From Pseudolysobacter antarcticus (GTDB lineage: Bacteria; Pseudomonadota; Gammaproteobacteria; Xanthomonadales; Rhodanobacteraceae), in assembly GCF_004168365.1 (NCBI RefSeq), contig NZ_CP035704.1, positions 806,001 to 870,000 of the forward strand: a stretch of DNA of 64,000 nucleotides, written 5' to 3'. This document shows, in pieces, positions 26,389 to 35,385 of the stretch. A program made the translations under genes and the position numbers. Within the stretch, counting starts at the first letter, position 1, and each line of letters starts with the position of its first letter. The notes under the pieces are model-generated. The model was not told the DNA's origin and searched no databases. It saw nothing but the letters and a program-made list of their open reading frames with translations.

Positions 26389-27072
26389 ATGTCCGGCGCG
26401 CCGTTTAGCGACGAGAAAATCGTCGATTCGTGGAACACCAACGCCACCGCGTGGGGCGAGGCCATCCGCGCCGGGCAGATCGAAAGCCGCACGCTTATTA
26501 CCAATCAGGCGATCATCGATACCGTACTGAGGCACGAGGGCACTTCCGTACTCGACCTCGGCTGCGGCGAAGGCTGGCTCGCGCGCGAAATGACTGCGCG
26601 TGGCAAACACGTGCTCGGTGTCGATGCCGTGCCAGCGTTGATCGAACAAGCGCGTGGCGCTGGCGGACGATTCGAGGTGATGTCGTATGAAGACCTCGCT
26701 GCCGGAAAACTGCACGAGCGCTTCGATTTGATCGTGGCGAACTTTTCGCTGCTCGGCGAAGATTCGGTGGCACGATTGTTTGCCGCTATGCGCGCACTGT
26801 TGAAGCCGCGCGGTGTGTTTGTCGTGCAGACCATTCATCCGCTGCAAGCGTGTGGTGAATCGCCGTATGTCGACGGTTGGCGTGCAGGATCGTGGGCCGG
26901 ATTCGGCAGCGATTTCAGCGATCCGGCGCCGTGGTATTTCCGCACGCTGGCATCGTGGGTGGAGTTGTTTGTCGCGCACGGTCTCGAACTGGTCGAGCTG
27001 AACGAACCGCTGCATCCGAACCGCGGAAAACCCGCGTCGGCGATTTTTGTCGGCAAGCGTTCAGACGGCTGA
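26389..27072 (+). CDS. SAM-dependent class I methyltransferase, substrate unknown
   Basis: 227 residues from ATG 26389, eight bases after nrdR. SAM motif I is VLDLGCGEGWLAREMTARGKHVLGVDA (about 56-82), motif II FDLIVANFSLL. Similar to UbiE/TehB-like small-molecule methyltransferases. Position between nrdR and the riboflavin genes suggests co-transcription but gives no functional clue. Confidence 0.88.
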   Translation: MSGAPFSDEKIVDSWNTNATAWGEAIRAGQIESRTLITNQAIIDTVLRHEGTSVLDLGCGEGWLAREMTARGKHVLGVDAVPALIEQARGAGGRFEVMSYEDLAAGKLHERFDLIVANFSLLGEDSVARLFAAMRALLKPRGVFVVQTIHPLQACGESPYVDGWRAGSWAGFGSDFSDPAPWYFRTLASWVELFVAHGLELVELNEPLHPNRGKPASAIFVGKRSDG

Positions 27073-27258
27073 CGACAAGATCGCAGCATGTTTGGCGCTG
27101 GAGAAACTTTCCTGCGGATGTGCTGGACATGGCGACAAAAAAGTCGCGCAGGTCGAACGGACTTCGCAAGCCGGGCATCGTTGCGGTTGACGCTTTGCTG
27201 GGCAAACGACACTATTCGTTCGGGGAAATTAAACTTCGTAAATCTTGAGGGGAAGATT

Positions 27259-27804
27259 ATGTTTTTGCGTGCATTAGTTGCAGTTTTCATGGTTGCCACA
27301 TTGAGTATGGCGGTGCCCGCGCACGCGCGACATGACGACGACAGCGTCGAATGCCGATCCAGCGGCTACAAGTACAACGAGTGCGAAGCGCCGTTCCGCC
27401 ATCCGCAGTTGGTGCAACAGCTCTCCGACACCGAATGTGTGGTCAATCAAAATTGGGGATACAACCGCGATAACGGAGCGATCTGGGTATCCGAAGGCTG
27501 CGCGGGTGTGTTCGCGGATAGTCGCGGCCAGGATTCCAGAAACGATCGCGACGATCGTCATTCCGATCGTGACCGGCACGACGACCGCGGTGACCGCGGC
27601 GATCGCAATGATCGTTCGCGCGAAGAAGTCGTCGAATGCCGCAGCAGCGGTTACGCCTTCACGCGTTGTGACGTCAGTTGGCGCCGCGCGCGTTTGATTG
27701 AGCAATTGTCCGGCACGCGTTGTGTCGAAGACGAAAATTGGGGAATTGATCGCGACGGTTTGTGGGTCGACAAGGGCTGCGGCGGACGTTTCGCCGGGCA
27801 CTAA
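27259..27804 (+). CDS. Secreted DUF3011 protein with two cysteine repeats
   Basis: 181 residues. Signal peptide about 1-23 (ending VPAHA). Two copies of a roughly 60-residue unit, VECRSSGY...C...QLS.T.CV...NWG...WV..GC.G.F, lie at about 29-90 and 125-180, each with four conserved Cys that likely form disulfides in the periplasm. The linker is an extreme Asp/Arg stretch (about 94-122). The start at 27259 has a strong GAGGGGAAG site. Function unknown. Confidence 0.82.
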   Translation: MFLRALVAVFMVATLSMAVPAHARHDDDSVECRSSGYKYNECEAPFRHPQLVQQLSDTECVVNQNWGYNRDNGAIWVSEGCAGVFADSRGQDSRNDRDDRHSDRDRHDDRGDRGDRNDRSREEVVECRSSGYAFTRCDVSWRRARLIEQLSGTRCVEDENWGIDRDGLWVDKGCGGRFAGH

Positions 27805-27834
27805 ACTGCGCGTCGTTTCAGCAGCCACATAACC

Positions 27835-28941
27835 GTGTTCAGCGCCATCGATCATCAACACATGGCGCACGCGTTGCGCCTGGCTGAGCGCGGTCTGTAT
27901 ACAACAGCGCCGAATCCGCGCGTCGGTTGCGTGCTTGCGCATGGCGATGAAATCGTCGGCAGCGGCTGGCATCAGCGCGCTGGCGAGGCACATGCTGAAG
28001 TGTTGGCGTTGCGCGAGGCGGGTGGTCGCGCGTATGGCGCGATCGCGTACGTCACACTCGAACCCTGCGCGCATCACGGCCGCACGCCGCCGTGTGCGGA
28101 TGCGCTGATCGCGGCGGGCGTGGCACGTGTGGTGGTCGCGATCGAGGATCCGTTTGCAGAGGTCGCCGGGCGTGGCATCGCACGTCTGCGCGATGCCGGA
28201 ATCACGGTCGACATCGGTTTGCTGCGCGAGCAAGCGTACGAGCTCAATCGCGGATTTTTCTCGCGCATCCAGCGCCAGCGGCCATGGCTGCGGGTCAAGC
28301 TCGCAATGAGTCTCGATGGCCGCACCGCGCTCGCGAACGGCCAGTCGCAATGGATCACTGGCGAAGCCGCGCGCACCGACGTGCAGCGCTGGCGCGCGCG
28401 GTCTTCGGCGATCCTCACTGGCAGCGGCACGGCGCTCGCCGACAATCCGCGCCTGACCGTACGCTTGCCCGATACGACGCCGTTTCAAGCGCCGCTGCGC
28501 GTGCTGCTCGACACCGATTTGCGGGTAACGACGGCGATACATTTGTTCGACGCTAGCGTACCAACCTTGGTCTATCACGATGCGACGCCGGCACAATTAT
28601 CGACGTCAGCTAAAGCGGGTCGAGCAAACATTGAATATCAACAAATCAATCGCACGCACGATGGCCGGCTCTGTTTAACCGCGATGCTGCAAGATCTCGC
28701 CGCGCGCGAAATCAACGAGCTGCATGTCGAAGCCGGCCCAACCCTGTGCGGTGCGTTGATCGCCGCCAATCTGGTCGACGAACTGTTGCTGTATATTGCG
28801 CCCTGCCTGCTCGGCGATAGCGCGCGACCGCTGCTGGTTTTGCCGGAATTGCACGCGATAAGTGATCGCAGCACCTGGCGCACGCTTGAACAACGCCAGT
28901 TCGGCCCCGATATACGCCTGCTGCTCCGACCCAATTCCTAG
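27835..28941 (+). CDS. ribD: Bifunctional riboflavin deaminase/reductase RibD
   Basis: 368 residues from GTG 27835. N-terminal deaminase domain: AHAEVLAL with zinc His and catalytic Glu, and PCAHHGRTPPC with the two zinc Cys. C-terminal reductase domain from about 150: RVKLAMSLDGRTALANGQSQWITG and NELHVEAGPTLCGALI. It performs the second and third steps of riboflavin synthesis. First gene of the riboflavin cluster; the ribosome site is weak. Confidence 0.97.
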   Translation: MFSAIDHQHMAHALRLAERGLYTTAPNPRVGCVLAHGDEIVGSGWHQRAGEAHAEVLALREAGGRAYGAIAYVTLEPCAHHGRTPPCADALIAAGVARVVVAIEDPFAEVAGRGIARLRDAGITVDIGLLREQAYELNRGFFSRIQRQRPWLRVKLAMSLDGRTALANGQSQWITGEAARTDVQRWRARSSAILTGSGTALADNPRLTVRLPDTTPFQAPLRVLLDTDLRVTTAIHLFDASVPTLVYHDATPAQLSTSAKAGRANIEYQQINRTHDGRLCLTAMLQDLAAREINELHVEAGPTLCGALIAANLVDELLLYIAPCLLGDSARPLLVLPELHAISDRSTWRTLEQRQFGPDIRLLLRPNS

Positions 28942-28951
28942 AATCTACCGT

Positions 28952-29608
28952 ATGTTCACCGGCATCATCCAAACCTTGGGGCGCATCACGCGCATCGAGC
29001 CGCGCGGCGGCGACCTGCGCCTCAGCATTCAGGCTGCTGCGCTTGATTTTTCCGATGTGCGCCTCGGCGACAGCATCGCGGTATCGGGCGTTTGCCTGAC
29101 CGTGGTCGCGCTCGATGCCGCAACTTTCGCCGCCGATGTCTCGAACGAAACGCTGGCCTGCACCACGCTCGGCGCGCTGACTTCGGGCGCCGCGGTGAAT
29201 CTCGAAAAAGCCTTGCGTCTGGCGGATCGGCTCGGCGGTCATCTCGTGTCCGGGCACGTCGATGGCGTCGGCAAAGTTGTCGCTGTGCATGCCGATGGTC
29301 GCTCGCAGCGCTGGACGTTTGAAGCGCCGCAGCAACTCGCGCGTTACATCGCCGCCAAAGGCTCGATCTGCATCGAAGGTGTCAGCCTCACGGTCAACGA
29401 TGTGCTGGCCAATCGCTTCGGCGTGAATTTGATTCCGCACACGCAGGAGCAGACCACGTGCCATGCCTTGCGCGTCGGCTCAGCAGTGAATCTCGAAGTC
29501 GATTTGATCGCACGTTATGTCGAGCGTTTGCACAGCATGCCCGCCGATTTGCCGGATCAAACCAGTATTGTCGATGCGGAGTTTTTGCGGCAACACGGAT
29601 TTGCTTGA
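28952..29608 (+). CDS. ribE: Riboflavin synthase, alpha chain
   Basis: 218 residues, two tandem lumazine-binding barrels, each beginning with the family pattern (MFTGIIQTLGRI; HLVSGHVDGVGKV) and containing DSIAVSGVCLTV and GSICIEGVSLTVN. It dismutates 6,7-dimethyl-8-ribityllumazine to riboflavin. It lies ten bases after ribD. In E. coli nomenclature this is ribC. Confidence 0.97.
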   Translation: MFTGIIQTLGRITRIEPRGGDLRLSIQAAALDFSDVRLGDSIAVSGVCLTVVALDAATFAADVSNETLACTTLGALTSGAAVNLEKALRLADRLGGHLVSGHVDGVGKVVAVHADGRSQRWTFEAPQQLARYIAAKGSICIEGVSLTVNDVLANRFGVNLIPHTQEQTTCHALRVGSAVNLEVDLIARYVERLHSMPADLPDQTSIVDAEFLRQHGFA

Positions 29609-29651
29609 TGGCGCATCGCTGAAAAAAACTAGCGTCATTGAAAAAATAAGC

Positions 29652-29732
29652 CGTCATTCCAGCGCAGGCTGGAATCCAGTTCTTGTCGGCAGATTGTTGG
29701 AGGGCTGGATCCCAGCCTGCGCTGGGGTGACG
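29652..29732. repeat. REP-like palindromic element between ribE and ribB
   Basis: Two 28-base arms (29652-29679 and 29705-29732) are near-perfect inverted copies: CGTCATTCCAGCGCAGG... opposed by ...CCTGCGCTGGGGTGACG, with a 25-base loop. The arm sequence is of the kind dispersed through many proteobacterial genomes as REP/BIME or MITE-like elements. As RNA it would form a long hairpin in the operon mRNA. A second TGACG follows at 29741. Confidence 0.8.
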
Positions 29733-29824
29733 TGCCAGGATGACGGAAGTTCTGGATGGCGAAGCAAGACTTTCAACTTTTCCCAGCGTCGAATTCCGAC
29801 CACAAAAATCATCGGATCAGCACT

Positions 29825-30928
29825 ATGTCCTTCAACAGCATCCCTGAAATTCTCGACGATATTCGCGCCGGGCGCATGGTCGTGATTCTCGACGACGAAG
29901 ATCGCGAGAACGAAGGCGATCTGGTCATGGCGGCATCAATGGTGCGGCCCGAGGACATCAACTTCATGGCGCGTTACGGCCGCGGCCTGATCTGTTTGCC
30001 GCTGACCAAACAGCGCTGCGAACAATTGCATCTGCCGCTGATGGTTAGCGACAACCGCTCCGGTTTCGGCACCAATTTCACTGTAACCATCGAGGCCGCC
30101 GAAGGTGTCACCACCGGCATCTCGGCCTATGATCGCGCGCACACGATTCGTACCGCCGTGCGCCCGGACGCGAAGCCCGAACACCTTGCCCAGCCCGGCC
30201 ACATCTTTCCGCTGGCGTCGCAACCGGGCGGCGTATTGATGCGCGCCGGACATACCGAAGCCGCAACCGATCTGGCGTGTCTTGCGGGCCTTGAACCGGC
30301 TGGCGTGCTGGTTGAAATTCTCAACGAAGATGGCAGCATGGCGCGCCGTCCCGAGCTCGAGGAATTTGCGAAATTGCACGGCCTCAAGATCGGCACGATC
30401 GCCGACCTGATCCGCTATCGCCTCGACACCGAAAAAACCGTCGCGCGTGTTTTTGATGAAACCGTCGATACCGAATTCGGCGAATTTCGTCTTGTGGGAT
30501 ATCGTGATGTGCTCACGCATGCGCTGCATTTCGCCCTCGTGCGCGGCGACGTTGCCGACGGGGCGCCTGTGCTGACGCGCGTGCATCTGCAGAACACCTT
30601 GTCCGATGTATTGCATCTCAAACGCGACGATCTCGGCGTGACCATCACCGGCGCGCTGCGGCATATCGCCGAAGCCGAACGCGGCGTGGTGGTCGTGCTC
30701 GCCGCCGCGCAACAAGGCGAAAGCCTGCTCGCACGTTTGCAGAAAAGCGACGCCGCAAAATCCGAAACCGCAACGTCGGCTACGCCCGCCGAATGGCGCA
30801 ATAACGGCCTTGGCGCGCAGATCCTCGCCGACCTCGGCGTGCACAAGTTGCGCGTGCTCGGCACACCGAAGCGATTCCTCGGTTTGGCTGGGTTTGGGCT
30901 TGAAGTGGTGGAGTATGTGTCGGTCTGA
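29825..30928 (+). CDS. ribB: 3,4-dihydroxy-2-butanone 4-phosphate synthase with degenerate RibA-like domain
   Basis: 367 residues. The N-terminal DHBP synthase (about 1-200) is intact: [15 protein letters not shown] (acidic metal-binding loop), [22 protein letters not shown]. The C-terminal 165 residues have the GTP-cyclohydrolase II outline ([17 protein letters not shown]) but contain no cysteine at all, so the three zinc-binding Cys of RibA are missing. It should therefore act only as RibB, with the tail structural or regulatory (the RibBX arrangement). A separate ribA is expected elsewhere. No FMN riboswitch was seen in the 216-base gap before it. Confidence 0.93.
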   Translation: MSFNSIPEILDDIRAGRMVVILDDEDRENEGDLVMAASMVRPEDINFMARYGRGLICLPLTKQRCEQLHLPLMVSDNRSGFGTNFTVTIEAAEGVTTGISAYDRAHTIRTAVRPDAKPEHLAQPGHIFPLASQPGGVLMRAGHTEAATDLACLAGLEPAGVLVEILNEDGSMARRPELEEFAKLHGLKIGTIADLIRYRLDTEKTVARVFDETVDTEFGEFRLVGYRDVLTHALHFALVRGDVADGAPVLTRVHLQNTLSDVLHLKRDDLGVTITGALRHIAEAERGVVVVLAAAQQGESLLARLQKSDAAKSETATSATPAEWRNNGLGAQILADLGVHKLRVLGTPKRFLGLAGFGLEVVEYVSV

Positions 30929-30941
30929 TCGTTCGCTGCAT

Positions 30942-30971
30942 TTGACTTGAGCGCATTTGTGTAGCTACAGT
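30942..30971 (+). promoter_or_regulatory. Candidate promoter of the brnTA module
   Basis: TTGACT (30942-30947) and TACAGT (30966-30971) are 18 bases apart, ending five bases before the brnT ATG, which would leave a very short leader. Autoregulated promoters of this kind are known for BrnTA. Confidence 0.45.
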
Positions 30972-30976
30972 AATAA

Positions 30977-31246
30977 ATGAAAATCGAGTTCGATCCGGTC
31001 AAGGATGCAAGCAATACAGCCAAGCATGGCGTCTCGCTGGCCCTGGCGAACGAACTCGATTGGCAAGCGGCGCTGGTGTGGATCGATGATCGCTTCGAGT
31101 ACGGCGAGTTGCGCATGATCGCGCTCGCGCCCAAGACTGCAATCCTCTACTACGTAGCCTTTGTGGAGCGTGGTGAGCTGCGACGAATTATCAGTCTGCG
31201 CCGAGCCAATCGACGTGAGGTGAAACATTATGTCCAAACTGTCTAA
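30977..31246 (+). CDS. brnT: BrnT-family ribonuclease toxin
   Basis: 89 residues with the full BrnT pattern: N-terminal IEFDPVKDASNTAKHGVSL, central YGELRMIALAP, and C-terminal RIISLRRANRREVKHY. BrnT is a RelE-fold RNase that inhibits translation; the conserved R-x-IS-x-R-x-A block is intact, so activity is expected. It is followed by its antitoxin with a 17-base overlap. The pair sits between ribB and ribH on the same strand. Confidence 0.9.
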   Translation: MKIEFDPVKDASNTAKHGVSLALANELDWQAALVWIDDRFEYGELRMIALAPKTAILYYVAFVERGELRRIISLRRANRREVKHYVQTV

Positions 31247-31529
31247 ACGACCTGCCATCACGCTGCCTAGCGTGAAAGAAGATCGAGCCATCACCACTGC
31301 GGCAAAGGCTGATCCTGATGCGCTACCGCTCACACCGAAGCAATTGCAGGCCATGGTTCCGCTGCGCGCGTTGCGTGGTCGGCCCAAATCCGAGAGTCCG
31401 AAGCAACTCGTATCGGTGCGCTACAGCGCGGAGGTTCTGGCGTATTTCAAATCCACTGGCGAGGGCTGGCAATCGCGCATGGATAGCGTGCTGCGCAATT
31501 ACGTGGCGCGCCACTCGCGTCGAGCGTGA
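31230..31529 (+). CDS. brnA: BrnA-family antitoxin
   Basis: 99 residues. The C-terminal half has the BrnA ribbon-helix-helix pattern (KQLVSVRYSAEVLAYFKSTGEGWQSRMDSVLRNYV), which dimerises, neutralises BrnT and represses the operon. The N-terminal segment is longer than usual and rich in Lys, Ala and Pro. Overlaps the toxin gene, so the two are translationally coupled. Confidence 0.9.
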   Translation: MSKLSKRPAITLPSVKEDRAITTAAKADPDALPLTPKQLQAMVPLRALRGRPKSESPKQLVSVRYSAEVLAYFKSTGEGWQSRMDSVLRNYVARHSRRA

Positions 31530-31604
31530 CTGGATACAACAATCTCAAGTTCGCTTCGCAGAGTTAAGCTGCGATAATCCCCCGACGTTTTCAAAGCGAT
31601 CCCC

Positions 31605-32066
31605 ATGCAAATCATCGAAGGCACACTCATTACCCCATCCGGTCGCTTCGCGATCATTGCCGCGCGTTTCAACGGTTTTATCGTCGAGCCGCTCGTTGCT
31701 GGCGCGCGCGATGCACTGCTGCGGCATGGCGTGAAGGACGACGATATTGACCTGATCCGCGTGCCCGGCGCTTGGGAGTTGTCGCAGGTGGCGGGGCAGG
31801 TCGCGAAGGGCGGCAAATATTCGGCGATCATCGCGCTCGGCTGTGTGATCCGCGGCGCCACGCCGCATTTCGATTACGTGGCGGGCGAGGCGGCGAAAGG
31901 CTTGGCGCAGGCCGCACATACATATGGGGTGCCGCTCGCGTTCGGCGTGCTGACCACCGAAAACATCGAGCAGGCGATCGAGCGTGCCGGCACCAAGGCC
32001 GGGAACAAAGGCGCGGATGCAGCGATGGCCGCGCTAGAGATGGTCAATTTGTGGAAAAAACTCTGA
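31605..32066 (+). CDS. ribH: 6,7-dimethyl-8-ribityllumazine synthase
   Basis: 153 residues with [56 protein letters not shown] and [24 protein letters not shown]. It makes the riboflavin synthase substrate from the RibB product. The stop overlaps the nusB start by one base. Confidence 0.97.
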   Translation: MQIIEGTLITPSGRFAIIAARFNGFIVEPLVAGARDALLRHGVKDDDIDLIRVPGAWELSQVAGQVAKGGKYSAIIALGCVIRGATPHFDYVAGEAAKGLAQAAHTYGVPLAFGVLTTENIEQAIERAGTKAGNKGADAAMAALEMVNLWKKL

Positions 32067-32521
32067 TGGCCGCACCGCGCAAGGATGGGATCGACCTCGC
32101 CGCACGCAGTCGCTCGCGGCGCCGTGCGCTGCAGGCGGTTTATGCGTGGCAGCTCAGTGGCAATTCGATGAAATCGGTGATCGCGCAGTTCAGCCAGGAA
32201 CAGGAAATGGAGATCGCCGATCTCGCCTATTTCGAAGACCTGCTGCTCGGCGTGGAAAAACACACTGCCGAGATCGACGCAAAATATGCGCCGTATCTGG
32301 ATCGCGAAGTTTCCGCCGTCGATCCAATCGAACGCGCGATCCTACGCATCGCCGGCTACGAATTGTTGTATCGCATCGACGTGCCGTATCGTGTCGTGAT
32401 CAACGAGGCGATCGAAGTCTCGAAACGCTTCGGCGCCGAACACGGCCACACCTACATCAACGGTGTGCTCGACAAAGCCGCCGCTGCTTGGCGCGCGCAG
32501 GAACGCAGCGCACCGCGCTGA
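32066..32521 (+). CDS. nusB: Transcription antitermination factor NusB
   Basis: 151 residues, all helical. RSRSRRRALQAVYAWQLSG at the N-terminus is the RNA-binding segment; LDREVSAVDPIERAILRIAGYELLYR and PYRVVINEAIEVSKRFG are the family core. NusB with NusE binds boxA RNA for rRNA antitermination. Start ATG overlaps the ribH stop. Confidence 0.96.
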   Translation: MAAPRKDGIDLAARSRSRRRALQAVYAWQLSGNSMKSVIAQFSQEQEMEIADLAYFEDLLLGVEKHTAEIDAKYAPYLDREVSAVDPIERAILRIAGYELLYRIDVPYRVVINEAIEVSKRFGAEHGHTYINGVLDKAAAAWRAQERSAPR

Positions 32522-32537
32522 TACTGAGGCCGTTGCC

Positions 32538-33488
32538 ATGGCCGAATTTTCCCTGATCGAAACGATTCGCGAACGTTGTGCTGTCGCGCGCGATGATGTC
32601 CGCCTGGGCATCGGCGACGACGGCGCGGTGCTGGCGGTTCCGATCGGTCACGAGCTCGTGGTCAGCACCGATACGCTGGTCGCGGGCGTGCATTTTCCGC
32701 TGCAGACCGCGCCGTTCGATATCGGCTGGAAAGCGCTCGCAGTCAATCTCAGCGATCTCGCGGCGATGGGTGCGAATCCGGCGTGGGCGACTCTGGCGCT
32801 GACCTTGCCGAGCGCCGATGCGCCGTGGGTCGAAAAGTTCGCCGACGGCTTCGCCGCGCTCGCACGCGAACATCAGCTCGCCCTGGTCGGCGGCGATACC
32901 ACGCGCGGCCCGCTCAGCATCACCATCACCGTGTTCGGTTTTGTACCTGCCGGCGCGGCGGTCACGCGCGCCGGCGCCAAAGCCGGCGACTGGATTTGTG
33001 TGACCGGCACCCTCGGCGATGCCGCAGCCGGATTGGCTTGTGTGCTGGCGTGCGAGGATGGCGCAGACGAATTGATCGGGCGTCTGAATCGTCCCGCGCC
33101 ACGCATCGCTGCTGGCCTGTTGCTGCGCGAAGTTGCGAGCGCGGCGATCGATATTTCCGATGGCCTGCTCGCCGATCTCGGCCACATTTGCGCACGCAGC
33201 GGCGTTGGCGCAGAGGTGTGTGTGGACGATCTGCCGATGTCAGAAGCGTTCGGCGAATACGCCGATGCGCCAACTCGGCAACGCCTGCAACTCGCCGGTG
33301 GCGACGATTACGAGTTGTGCTTCAGCGTCCAACCGGATCGCGCACCGGCGTTGTTGTGGGATCTAGCGCAGAGCGGATGTGCGGCGACACGTATCGGCCA
33401 GATCGTGGTGGGCCGTGAAATTATGCTGACCGATGATTCCGGCGCACAGATCGAAATGCCGCTGCGTGGCTGGGAGCACTTCGCCTGA
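32538..33488 (+). CDS. thiL: Thiamine-monophosphate kinase
   Basis: 316 residues, PurM/ThiL fold: LGIGDDGAVLAVP, VVSTDTLVAGVHFP, AVNLSDLAAMGANP, LVGGDTTRGP and IDISDGLLADLGHI are the metal and ATP sites. It phosphorylates thiamine monophosphate to the diphosphate. The stop overlaps the pgpA ATG by one base. Confidence 0.97.
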   Translation: MAEFSLIETIRERCAVARDDVRLGIGDDGAVLAVPIGHELVVSTDTLVAGVHFPLQTAPFDIGWKALAVNLSDLAAMGANPAWATLALTLPSADAPWVEKFADGFAALAREHQLALVGGDTTRGPLSITITVFGFVPAGAAVTRAGAKAGDWICVTGTLGDAAAGLACVLACEDGADELIGRLNRPAPRIAAGLLLREVASAAIDISDGLLADLGHICARSGVGAEVCVDDLPMSEAFGEYADAPTRQRLQLAGGDDYELCFSVQPDRAPALLWDLAQSGCAATRIGQIVVGREIMLTDDSGAQIEMPLRGWEHFA

Positions 33489-33973
33489 TGGCACTCGATG
33501 CCGCGCAACGTCGTCACTTGATGTCGGATCCGGCCGGCTGGATCGCGAGCGGATTCGGCTCGGGTCTGAGTCCGCTCGCGCCCGGCACGGCGGGCTCGCT
33601 GGCGGCGCTGTTGCCGTATTTTTTTCTGCGCGAATTGCTGCTGCCGCTGTATCTGCTGGTCGTCGTACTGGCGTTTGCGCTCGGCGTCTGGGCCAGCGAA
33701 AAGATCGTGCGCCGATTGCAGCTCGACGATCCCGGCGTGATCGTCTGGGATGAATTTGTCGGCCAATGGATCGCGCTGATCGCCGCATCGCACGACTGGC
33801 GCTGGATCGTCGCCGGTTTCGTTTTATTCCGCTTTTTCGACGTGCTCAAGCCGTGGCCAGTGTCTCTGGCGGATCATCGCATCAAGGGCGGATTCGGCGT
33901 GATGTTCGATGACGTGCTTGCCGGAATATATGCTTTGATCGTGTTGCAATTGGCCGCACACTGGTTGAAATAA
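33488..33973 (+). CDS. pgpA: Phosphatidylglycerophosphatase A
   Basis: 161 residues, with three or four membrane segments. Family motifs: GFGSGLSPLAPGTAGSL, DDPGVIVWDEFVGQWIAL (acidic site) and FRFFDVLKPWPV. It dephosphorylates phosphatidylglycerol phosphate in the inner membrane. Last gene of the cluster, convergent with the oxidase gene that follows. Confidence 0.96.
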   Translation: MALDAAQRRHLMSDPAGWIASGFGSGLSPLAPGTAGSLAALLPYFFLRELLLPLYLLVVVLAFALGVWASEKIVRRLQLDDPGVIVWDEFVGQWIALIAASHDWRWIVAGFVLFRFFDVLKPWPVSLADHRIKGGFGVMFDDVLAGIYALIVLQLAAHWLK

Positions 33974-33987
33974 ATGATACGGCGCGC

Positions 33988-35370
33988 TTATTCCGACGGC
34001 AGCAGTTTGCCCGGATTGAGAATGCCGTCAGGATCGAATTGTGCCTTGATCCGACGCATCAATTGCAGCGTGACCGGATCGAGCGCCAGCGGCAGGAAAT
34101 CGCGTTTCGCCAAACCGATGCCGTGCTCGCCGGACAGCGTGCCGTCGAGTTCGAGCACGAGTGCGAACACCGCACTCAGGCAGTCGGGCGCATTCGCCGC
34201 TTGCTGCGGATTTTCCGGCTGATACAACAGGTTCACATGCATATTGCCGTTGCCGGCGTGGCCAAAGTTCACAATGGGAATTTGATACTTTGTGGAAATT
34301 GTACGCAGCCCGGCGATCAGTTCGGGCAAGCGCGAAACGGGCACGACCACATCTTCGTTGATCTTCTTCGGCGCGATCTTGCGCAGCGCCGGCGACAGTG
34401 CCTTGCGAGCCGACCACAACACGGCGACTTGCGCCGCTGTTTCGGCGATGATCAGTTCGATCAAACCCTCACCACGCGCGGCGCGCGACACCGCTTCGAC
34501 CGCTTCCGGCAATGCCAGCGGCTGGCCGTCGACTTCGATCAGCAACATCGCCGCGGCTTGCGGAATCGCATCGCCCGCGTGCGATCGCGCGAGACGCAGC
34601 GCTTCACCGTCGAGAAATTCCAGTGCGCATGGCGTCACCGGGTGCGCCATGATGCGCGCCACCGCGGCGGCCGCTGATTCGATACTGTCGTAGGTGGCGC
34701 GCATGGTGCGCTTGGCCGCGGCCAGCGGCGTGAGTTTGAGTGTGGCTTCGGTAATGATCGCGAGCGTGCCTTCCGAACCGATCAGCAGCCGCGTAAGGTC
34801 GTAACCAGTGGCTCCTTTGCTGGTGTAAACGCCACAGCGAAATTCTTCTCCGGCGCCAGTGATCGCGCGCAGGCCCAGCGTGTTTTCGCGCGGACTGCCG
34901 TATTTCACCGCGCGCGGCCCGGCTGAGTTGCACGCCAGGTTTCCGCCGATGCTGCAAAACGGTGCGCTGGTCGGATCGGGCGGCCAGAAAAATCCCAGCG
35001 ACGCGAGTGCGGTTTGCAGGTCGCCATTCAACACGCCGGCTTCGACCACCGCATAACGGTTATCGACATCAATGCGCAGGATGCGATTCATGCGTTCGAA
35101 CGACAGCACCACGCCACCTGAAATCGGCACGGTTGCGCCGGTCGTGTTGGTGCCGCGACCGCGCGCGGTCAGCGGCACCCGCGTCTCGCGACACAGCCGC
35201 ACCAACGCCAATATCTGCTCGTGCGTCTGCGCAAATACCACCGCATCCGGCGTGACTTGGCCGCGCGAATTGTCGTAGCCGTAGGCGTAGCAATCGGACG
35301 TTTCGGTCAGCAAGGCGTCGGCTGGAAACAGGCCGCGCAATTGTGCGAGGAAGTCGGCGCTGAGATTCAT
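33988..35370 (-). CDS. FAD-linked oxidase (GlcD/D-lactate dehydrogenase family)
   Basis: 460 residues. FAD-binding type 4 domain: TARGRGTNTTGATVPISGGVVLSFERMNRIL, then FCSIGGNLACNSAGPRAVKYG and GYDLTRLLIGSEGTLAIIT. The C-terminal FAD-oxidase domain has NFGHAGNGNMHVNL, SGEHGIGLAKRDFL and FDPDGILNPGKLL. It oxidises a 2-hydroxy acid such as glycolate, D-lactate or D-2-hydroxyglutarate; sequence alone does not decide which. No glcE/glcF partners are nearby. Confidence 0.92.
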   Translation of the reverse strand: MNLSADFLAQLRGLFPADALLTETSDCYAYGYDNSRGQVTPDAVVFAQTHEQILALVRLCRETRVPLTARGRGTNTTGATVPISGGVVLSFERMNRILRIDVDNRYAVVEAGVLNGDLQTALASLGFFWPPDPTSAPFCSIGGNLACNSAGPRAVKYGSPRENTLGLRAITGAGEEFRCGVYTSKGATGYDLTRLLIGSEGTLAIITEATLKLTPLAAAKRTMRATYDSIESAAAAVARIMAHPVTPCALEFLDGEALRLARSHAGDAIPQAAAMLLIEVDGQPLALPEAVEAVSRAARGEGLIELIIAETAAQVAVLWSARKALSPALRKIAPKKINEDVVVPVSRLPELIAGLRTISTKYQIPIVNFGHAGNGNMHVNLLYQPENPQQAANAPDCLSAVFALVLELDGTLSGEHGIGLAKRDFLPLALDPVTLQLMRRIKAQFDPDGILNPGKLLPSE

Positions 35371-35385
35371 GCGGCAATTATGCGC

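Noticed and set aside
29609-29824. FMN riboswitch before ribB
   Set aside because: The conserved RFN segments are absent; the interval is explained by the REP-like inverted repeat.
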